A DNA stretch of 64,000 nucleotides, taken from the NCBI GenBank assembly GCA_045646865.1, contig JAZRLM010000007.1, positions 120,025 to 184,024 on the forward strand. Reading direction: 5' to 3'. Position 1 is the stretch's first letter. Every line of letters starts with the position of its first letter. Shown here piece after piece: positions 58,775 to 64,000 of this stretch. A program made the position numbers and the translations under genes. The notes under the pieces are model-generated. The model worked only from the letters and a program-made list of their open reading frames with translations. It did no database searches and was not told the origin of the DNA. The stretch is from SIG440 sp045646865 (GTDB taxonomy: Bacteria; Bacillota; Clostridia; Monoglobales; Monoglobaceae).

Positions 58775-59704
58775 TTACGGCAACAAAATCCGTTTCGGTG
58801 CCTTAAATTCCTGACTTGCGCTGTCGAGGGGTGACATTGATTTGATTGAGGTGGAATATTCGCTGGGCGACATTCCTGTGGTTTTCTTAAACTGCAGTGA
58901 AAAATAGTGGATGCTTGAATATCCCAGCAGTTCAGATATCTGTGATATGTTGTAATTATCTTCCCTGATATATTTCTTTGCAAGCTCTATCTTGAGATAA
59001 ATAAAGTACTGAATGGGACTTACGCCGTAATTGCTTTTAAACAAGCGGTTAACGCCCATACGGTTAAGACCGCTGTATTTCATCAAACGCTCGATTGTCA
59101 TTATCTCAGCAATGTGGTCTATCATATAATTTTCCAGAATGTTAAGGGTGGAGTTTGAACTGTTTACGGTAAAACTGCGGTGTTGTACGCCCGGCGAATT
59201 CTGTCGGAGAAACAGTATAAGAAATTCGCAAAGATATTGCCTTATAAGCTGTTCTGCTCCGGTTATGGTTGTGCCTTTTGGCTCAAGGCTTGTAGTAAAT
59301 ATATCACCAAGAGGTGTGGAAAATGCGTTTGTACACTCGGAAATGATTTTTGAAATCAGACTTTTGTGCTCCTGACCAGCCTTCATAACACGATTGCAGA
59401 AAAAGTTCATTGCAGGGGAGTGACATTCAAAGCTGACGATTGCTACATTGGGAGCAATCTTTCCGTTGGCGCGGATGTTGTGCCATTCGTTTGGTTTGTG
59501 AAATATAACGTGACCTTGCGACAAGGTTATTTCGCGGTCGTCTGCGGTGGCGGTAATTTCGCCTTTGTCAACATAAACAAATTCCCAGAAATCGTGATTT
59601 TCACCGTAATATTTAAAATCTTTTGAGTACTCAAAATAATGAACCGAAAAAAGCTTACCGATTTCCAGAGTAGTATCTAGATCATGACCTGTATAATCCG
59701 GCAT
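58775..59704 (-). CDS. AraC-family transcriptional regulator with cupin sensor
   Basis: 309 residues. The N-terminal cupin-like domain (about 20-110; GHVIFHKPNEWHNIRANG) would sense a ligand, often a sugar. The C-terminal pair of helix-turn-helix motifs is at about 205-300 (MKYSGLNRMGVNRLFKSNYG, ISQISELLGYSSIHYFSLQFKK in parts). GGAGG is eight bases before ATG 59704. It is divergent from the nucleotidyltransferase/kinase pair, a layout that suggests control of those genes. Confidence 0.92.
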   Translation of the reverse strand: MPDYTGHDLDTTLEIGKLFSVHYFEYSKDFKYYGENHDFWEFVYVDKGEITATADDREITLSQGHVIFHKPNEWHNIRANGKIAPNVAIVSFECHSPAMNFFCNRVMKAGQEHKSLISKIISECTNAFSTPLGDIFTTSLEPKGTTITGAEQLIRQYLCEFLILFLRQNSPGVQHRSFTVNSSNSTLNILENYMIDHIAEIMTIERLMKYSGLNRMGVNRLFKSNYGVSPIQYFIYLKIELAKKYIREDNYNISQISELLGYSSIHYFSLQFKKTTGMSPSEYSTSIKSMSPLDSASQEFKAPKRILLP

Positions 59705-59908
59705 TTGTATCACCTCCGACTTATTTTCATATTAATAAAATAACAGAAAAACATTAACAATGCAAGTGATTTGTGATTATTATATAAAATAAAGTTATTT
59801 ATATGCAAATACGGAAAGGGATTTATGGTTTATAATGTTTAAAGAAGGAAATTGAAAATTTATTACGAATAATATAAATGAACTATTTTGTTAAGAGAGG
59901 TTTGCAAA
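59705..59908. promoter_or_regulatory. Divergent regulatory region between the AraC gene and the sugar operon
   Basis: About 200 AT-rich bases. A plus-strand TATAAT (59831-59836) lies 70 bases before the nucleotidyltransferase start; its -35 region is poor, consistent with activator-dependent transcription by the adjacent AraC protein. I see no clear inverted operator. Confidence 0.4.
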
Positions 59909-60757
59909 ATGGATAAGAAAACAACACTTGTAGTTATGGCTGCAGGAATGGGCAGCAGATTTGGCGGTCTTAAGCAGATTGCTCCAGTTGGACCAAATGG
60001 TGAAATTATTCTTGATTTTTCAGTTTATGATGCTGTAAAAGCGGGATTTGATAAAACAGTTTTCATTATCAGGCGCGATATTGAAAAGGATTTCCGCGAA
60101 ATCGCAGGACGCAGAATTGAAAAAATGACAGACGTTGACTATGTTTTTCAGGATATGGATTATCTTCCTGAAGGCTTTTCGGTTCCCGATGGCAGAACCA
60201 AGCCCTGGGGAACAGGACACGCGGTGTTCTGCTGTGAAAACGCAGTTGATACACCCTTTGCCCTTATAAACGCAGATGATTATTACGGTCAGAAGTCATA
60301 CAAAATTCTTCACGACAACCTTGTGGCAAATGACGAAAACTGTATGGTAGGTTTTTCTTTAGGTAATACAATTACCGAAAACGGTACGGTTTCACGTGGG
60401 GTATGCGATGTTCAGGACGGCATTTTAAAAAGTGTTGTTGAACATACTGACATTGACAAAAACAGCGGTATTCCGCTGGATACTATTGTTTCAATGAATA
60501 TGTGGGGTCTTTTGCCTTCGGTATTTGAGAGCGTAAGAGAGGATTTTGTTAAATTCCTCGGCAATCTTTCAAATCCCGAAAAGCAGGAATTTTACATTCC
60601 CTTTGTTGTTGACAATATGATTCGCACTAAAGGTGAAAAAGTAAGAGTTCTTGAAACCGATGAAAAATGGTATGGTGTTACTTATAAAGAAGACAAGGAA
60701 ACTGTTGTTGAGGCAATGAAAAAATTTGTAGAGGATGGGTATTACGATGGAATTTAG
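59909..60757 (+). CDS. Sugar-1-phosphate nucleotidyltransferase
   Basis: 282 residues. The N-terminal nucleotide-binding signature MAAGMGSRFGGLKQIAPVG (GxGxRxxxxxxK) and a DADDY-like metal motif in LINADDYYG mark a nucleotidyltransferase of the GT-A fold. It would join a sugar 1-phosphate to an NTP. Its partner, 11 bases into its end, is a hexosamine-kinase-like gene, so the pair could turn a free N-acetylhexosamine into UDP-sugar. AGAGAGG precedes ATG 59909. Confidence 0.85.
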   Translation: MDKKTTLVVMAAGMGSRFGGLKQIAPVGPNGEIILDFSVYDAVKAGFDKTVFIIRRDIEKDFREIAGRRIEKMTDVDYVFQDMDYLPEGFSVPDGRTKPWGTGHAVFCCENAVDTPFALINADDYYGQKSYKILHDNLVANDENCMVGFSLGNTITENGTVSRGVCDVQDGILKSVVEHTDIDKNSGIPLDTIVSMNMWGLLPSVFESVREDFVKFLGNLSNPEKQEFYIPFVVDNMIRTKGEKVRVLETDEKWYGVTYKEDKETVVEAMKKFVEDGYYDGI

Positions 60758-61820
60758 TTTAAAGGATGTATGTGCTCAGTTTAATATCGAAACCACAATT
60801 GGGGGCTACGGAAACGGTCACATTAACGATACATACCTTTGTGAAGCGGCACCCAGAGTAATTTTGCAGAGAATAAACATAAAGGTTTTTAAAAATCCCG
60901 AAGAGGTTATGGAGAATATTTACAACGTAACCGAACATCTTAAAAATAAGATAAAAAAATCAGGCGGAAATCCTGACAGAGAAACTCTTAATGTTATCCG
61001 TACCAAAGACGGACAGAACTATTACAAGTTGGATGATGAAAATTATTTCAGAATGTATAAGTTTGTTGAAGATAGTGTCAGCTTTGACGTGGTTGAAAAT
61101 CCTGTACAGCTTTATCATGCAGGTACAGCTTTTGGTAAATTCCAGAACATGCTTGACGACTACCCTGCAGATAAACTTTATGAAACTATCATAGATTTCC
61201 ACAACACCCCCGAAAGAGTTAAGCAGCTTGAAGCAGCAATCAGCAAAAATGCTGCAGGCAGACTTGTTGCTGTTAAGGATGAAGTAAATTTTGCTATTGA
61301 TTATGCAAAGTATGCATCAAAAATTACAGACGAAATGGCAAAGGGCACAGTTCCCCTCAGAGTTACTCATAACGATACAAAGTTAAATAATGTTCTTTTT
61401 GACAAGGATACATTAGAGGGCGTTTGCGTTATTGACCTTGATACTGTTATGCCTGGTTCGGTGCTCTACGATTTTGGTGATGCCCTCAGATTTGGTGCAT
61501 CCAGCGGTACTGAGGACGAAACCGATTTAAGCAAAATCTGGTTTGACCTTGAAAAGTTCGAAGAATTTGCAAAAGGTTTCCTTGGTGAAACTGCAAAATG
61601 TCTAACAGAAAAGGAAATCGAACTTCTTCCGATGTCGGCACTTCTTATGACATATGAATGTGGAATCCGTTTTCTTGCGGACTATCTTAACGGAGATACT
61701 TATTTTAAAGTTCACCGCGAACATCACAACCTTGATCGTGCAAGAACACAGTTTAAGCTGGTTAAGGATATCGAATCGAAATTCGATGATATGAAAAAGA
61801 TTGTTGAAAAGTATATATAA
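60747..61820 (+). CDS. NahK-like N-acetylhexosamine 1-kinase (aminoglycoside phosphotransferase fold)
   Basis: 357 residues. The APH/choline-kinase-type fold shows the catalytic loop VTHNDTKLNNVLF (Asp210) and metal-binding DLDTVMPGSVLYDFGD. The N-terminal GGYGNGHINDTYL and VLQRIN-like VILQRINIKVF resemble NahK, which phosphorylates GlcNAc/GalNAc at C1 in the lacto-N-biose/galacto-N-biose pathway of gut bacteria. The substrate is inferred from this resemblance and from the neighbour. It overlaps the upstream gene by 11 bases (ATG 60747; 60735 is an alternative). Confidence 0.82.
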   Translation: MEFSLKDVCAQFNIETTIGGYGNGHINDTYLCEAAPRVILQRINIKVFKNPEEVMENIYNVTEHLKNKIKKSGGNPDRETLNVIRTKDGQNYYKLDDENYFRMYKFVEDSVSFDVVENPVQLYHAGTAFGKFQNMLDDYPADKLYETIIDFHNTPERVKQLEAAISKNAAGRLVAVKDEVNFAIDYAKYASKITDEMAKGTVPLRVTHNDTKLNNVLFDKDTLEGVCVIDLDTVMPGSVLYDFGDALRFGASSGTEDETDLSKIWFDLEKFEEFAKGFLGETAKCLTEKEIELLPMSALLMTYECGIRFLADYLNGDTYFKVHREHHNLDRARTQFKLVKDIESKFDDMKKIVEKYI

Positions 61821-61825
61821 AAACA

Positions 61826-61858
61826 AACGGCTGTCACCAATGCGGTGACAGCCGTTAT
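61826..61858. terminator. Bidirectional terminator between the kinase gene and mtnN
   Basis: Perfect 13-bp stem AACGGCTGTCACC / GGTGACAGCCGTT with a 5-base loop, six bases after the kinase stop and just before the convergent mtnN stop. Confidence 0.9.
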
Positions 61859-61863
61859 TGCAT

Positions 61864-62550
61864 TTAGAACTTTTCAAAAAATGTTTTCATAACTTTAACA
61901 AGATTTTTTGCGGCTGCCGCAACAAATTCGGTATAGGTTAAGTGTGAACTTCCGTCAGCATTATCCGAGATAGAACGCAGAATACAGAAGGGTACATTAT
62001 TTTTATAAGCAACGTGGCCTATTGACGCCGCCTCCATTTCGCAGGCATACGCATCAAAGGTTTCTGCAAGATAACGTTTTTTTTCGGCGCTGTTTATAAA
62101 CTGGTCGCCCGATGCAATCTTGCCGTAAAGTGTATGAATACCATTTGCGGTTGATGCGTCAAATAATATCTTTGATATATTTGTATCGCAAGGAATATAT
62201 ATAACATTTATTCCTGAAATAAATCCCACTGGGTCGCCTAAAGGTGAGGTATCCATATCGTGCTGGACTACCGCACTTGCAATAACCACATCACATATAT
62301 TAAGGGATTTTTCAAGCCCGCCTGCAACGCCGCTGTTGATAATAAATTCGGGTGAGTATTTAAGGCACATTGTCTGTGTGCAGATTGCCGCATTGACTTT
62401 GCCTACGCCGCTGACTGCAACAACTACTGATTTGTTCCACAGAGTGCCTCTGACAAATTCAATACCGCTGATTATTTCAGTTTTCTTATCGGTCATCAGT
62501 TCTTTAAAACTGTTGACCTCAATATCCATTGCTCCGATTATTCCTATCAT
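61864..62550 (-). CDS. mtnN: 5'-methylthioadenosine/S-adenosylhomocysteine nucleosidase
   Basis: 228 residues. MtnN (Pfs) splits MTA, SAH and 5'-deoxyadenosine, removing inhibitors of methyltransferases and radical-SAM enzymes. Motifs: IIGAMDIEV at the start, NSGVAGGLEKSLNICDVV, and catalytic region ACEMEAASIGHVAY with SISDNADG-like RSISDNADGS. AAGGAG precedes ATG 62550, and its promoter overlaps the dacF stop codon. Confidence 0.95.
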   Translation of the reverse strand: MIGIIGAMDIEVNSFKELMTDKKTEIISGIEFVRGTLWNKSVVVAVSGVGKVNAAICTQTMCLKYSPEFIINSGVAGGLEKSLNICDVVIASAVVQHDMDTSPLGDPVGFISGINVIYIPCDTNISKILFDASTANGIHTLYGKIASGDQFINSAEKKRYLAETFDAYACEMEAASIGHVAYKNNVPFCILRSISDNADGSSHLTYTEFVAAAAKNLVKVMKTFFEKF

Positions 62551-62586
62551 TTGTATATACTCCTTTTTGGAAAGTTGACATATTAT

Positions 62587-62615
62587 ATTCTACATTATTA
62601 TAAATGAAATGTCAA
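62587..62615 (-). promoter_or_regulatory. Promoter for mtnN
   Basis: Minus strand: TTGACA (62615-62610), a 17-base spacer, TAGAAT (62592-62587). The -35 box includes the TGA stop of the upstream carboxypeptidase gene. Confidence 0.7.
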
Positions 62616-63790
62616 TCGGCTTTCATACACAACCACATCTTAAGCACCCTGCCAAACATTGTGGAAAGATTCATCCGTTCAACATCTTCTATGGCAATTA
62701 TGTCGCAAACGGCAACTTTTTCGTCACCGATTTTTAGTGTTGCCTGACCTAATTTCTGATTTTTTACAACAGGTGCTTTTATTGGCTCGTCATAAGCAAC
62801 TGAAACTTTTATTTTATCCTGATTACCTTTTTTTACTATAAAACTGTTTTTGGGGTCGGAGGCAATGGCAACAGTTTCTGCTTTGCCTCCTGTAACATTC
62901 AAAGGATTAAGTCCGCCGATTTTGTCGGATGCTTTCACAACCGAATAATTTGCAAAGCCATAATCAAGAAGCCGTGTTGCACTTGAAAATCGGTCGGCTG
63001 TGGTCGGTGCGGCAAGGATAACTGCAACAAGCTGCATTCCGTCACGTTTTGCCGATGCAGAAAGACAATATTTGGCAATGGAGGTAGAGCCGGTCTTGAT
63101 GCCGTTTGCACCATTATAAAAACGAATAAGTTTGTTTGTGTTTGAAAGGCCGAATTCACCGCCACGCAGAGTGTCCATCCATATGGTACTGTAATCGGTA
63201 AACTTGGGATGTTTAAGCAACTGACAGGAAATTATTGCAACGTCACGAGCGGTACTGTAATGCTCGGCAGTTTCGTCAAGTCCGTTACAGTTTATAAAAT
63301 GTGTGTTGTTGCAACCAAGTTCTTTTGCACGGTTGTTCATCATTTCAACAAAGGCAGATTCGGTGCCGGCAAGATGCTCTGCTATTGCAACGGCGGCATC
63401 GTTTCCTGATGCAATAACAATGGCTTTAAACATATCTTCAACGGACATCTGCTCACCGACTTCCAGAAAGACTTGTGAGCCGCCCATTGATGATGCATAT
63501 TCACTTGTGGTAACCATATCCGTAAGTGCAATTTTCCCCATATCAAGAGCTTCCATTATTAATAGCATTGTCATTGTTTTGGTGACACTTGCTATGGGCA
63601 GCTTTTCGTCAGCATTCAATTCGTATAGCACCTGCCCTGATGACTCTTCCATAAGAATTGCCGAAGGCGCGTTAACGATTTGTGCTTCAACATCGGCATT
63701 TACCTGACTGACAATTTCAGCGGATACAGGCACAAAAGGGAAAATGCACAAACACAAAATAATGCAGAAAAAGCGTTTTAAAAACTTCAT
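62612..63790 (-). CDS. D-alanyl-D-alanine carboxypeptidase (S11 family, DacF-like)
   Basis: 392 residues. A signal peptide (about 1-24) is followed by the PBP5-type catalytic domain: SVTK (Ser68, Lys71), SGN (128-130) and KTG (232-234), then a beta-rich C-terminal domain and a C-terminal amphipathic segment (STMFGRVLKMWLCMK) that would attach it to the membrane. It trims the terminal D-Ala of stem peptides outside the cell; DacF or DacB roles in sporulation are possible. GAAAGG selects ATG 63790 over ATG 63808. Confidence 0.93.
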   Translation of the reverse strand: MKFLKRFFCIILCLCIFPFVPVSAEIVSQVNADVEAQIVNAPSAILMEESSGQVLYELNADEKLPIASVTKTMTMLLIMEALDMGKIALTDMVTTSEYASSMGGSQVFLEVGEQMSVEDMFKAIVIASGNDAAVAIAEHLAGTESAFVEMMNNRAKELGCNNTHFINCNGLDETAEHYSTARDVAIISCQLLKHPKFTDYSTIWMDTLRGGEFGLSNTNKLIRFYNGANGIKTGSTSIAKYCLSASAKRDGMQLVAVILAAPTTADRFSSATRLLDYGFANYSVVKASDKIGGLNPLNVTGGKAETVAIASDPKNSFIVKKGNQDKIKVSVAYDEPIKAPVVKNQKLGQATLKIGDEKVAVCDIIAIEDVERMNLSTMFGRVLKMWLCMKAD

Positions 63791-63888
63791 AAATTCAAAA
63801 CCTTTCATTATTATTATATGGTGAATAAATATGAAATCTTTGGCAATAATATTACATAGAAAAAATTAAAATTTTTTGCAAAAAGGTA

Positions 63889-63917
63889 TTGACAAGGGGG
63901 AGAAAGTGTGTTAATAT
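63889..63917 (+). promoter_or_regulatory. Plus-strand promoter P1, possibly of an rRNA operon
   Basis: TTGACA (63889-63894), a 17-base spacer and TAATAT (63912-63917). It drives transcription out of the right edge of the window, and the downstream leader (to 64000) is GC-rich then AT-rich, with no start codon or ribosome site of note. It resembles upstream regions of clostridial rRNA operons. Confidence 0.6.
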
Positions 63918-63980
63918 AGACGAGTTGCGCCGAACGAAGGGCGTCAGGGAAAAGTTTTTAAAAAAAGTTTTAAAAAAGAC

Positions 63981-64000
63981 TTGACAAAAGGTCGGTTGGT
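63981..64000 (+). promoter_or_regulatory. Partial second promoter P2 at the window edge
   Basis: TTGACA (63981-63986) is followed by AAAGGTCGGTTGGT; the -10 hexamer would fall just beyond position 64000. Together with the promoter 92 bases upstream it makes a tandem pair. Confidence 0.5.

Overview
The window is a 64 kb piece of a low-GC, endospore-forming clostridial chromosome (Firmicutes; most likely a gut-type Clostridia lineage). This rests on sporulation genes (spoIIP, spoVAC-AD-AE), clostridial gene orders (miaB-ylbF-mutS-mutL-miaA; yggS-sepF-ylmH-divIVA-lspA-rluD-radC-uvrB-uvrA; yceD-rpmF), AGGAGG-type ribosome binding sites with frequent TTG/GTG starts, near-consensus sigma-A promoters, and SLH-domain surface proteins. 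Gene density is high. There is no prophage, transposase, CRISPR array or integrative element, so this is mostly core chromosome. The less ordinary material lies in a few intergenic regions.

Layout, left to right. 1-3.6 kb: spoIIP, an M14 peptidase and trmFO. 3.6-7.2 kb: a very large SLH protein, probably the major S-layer subunit, behind a stack of sigma-A promoters. 7.25-8 kb: a small toxin-antitoxin-like pair under a palindromic operator. 8-9.5 kb: malQ. 9.5-11.4 kb: a minimal spoVA operon. 11.4-19 kb: tRNA modification and mismatch repair (miaB, ylbF-like, mutS, mutL, miaA). 19-30 kb: the division/lipoprotein/repair block. 30-37.3 kb (minus strand): a six-gene envelope operon (murJ, O-antigen-ligase-like, GT4, two DUF4330 proteins, ABC exporter) that fits assembly of a secondary cell-wall polymer. 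37.4-39.9 kb: apbE, a COG2426 membrane protein and a PAP2 phosphatase, with very palindrome-rich spacers. 39.9-46.2 kb: lrgAB, a SLOG protein, a tail-anchored small protein, a double-OB SSB, an SLH/phosphate-binding fusion and a DUF1846 protein. 46.2-47.4 kb (minus): tRNA-Gly, rpmF, yceD and two identical tRNA-Val genes. 47.6-55.8 kb: ComEA-like, acyl-CoA ligase, ung, tagA-like, DJ-1, CPBP protease, mltG, O-methyltransferase and rodA/ftsW. 55.8-61.8 kb: a calcium P-type ATPase, a probable structured small RNA, an AraC regulator, and a sugar-1-phosphate nucleotidyltransferase next to a hexosamine-kinase-like gene. 61.8-64 kb: mtnN and a D,D-carboxypeptidase. The last 110 bases carry tandem promoters resembling those ahead of an rRNA operon.

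Functional themes: surface-layer assembly (two SLH proteins, the wall-polymer operon, a TagA-like transferase); peptidoglycan synthesis and division (murJ, rodA/ftsW, mltG, DacF-like, sepF, divIVA); DNA repair (mutSL, uvrAB, ung, radC); and sporulation. No clearly new multi-gene system is evident. The best leads are a cluster of six inverted repeats in tandem (37378-37529), a 40-base perfect palindrome fused to a consensus promoter (38622-38689), a probable ~150-nt free-standing RNA (58533-58682), a family of hairpin repeats at 13.3 and 49.8 kb, and the toxin-antitoxin-like operon with a 13-bp perfect inverted-repeat operator.
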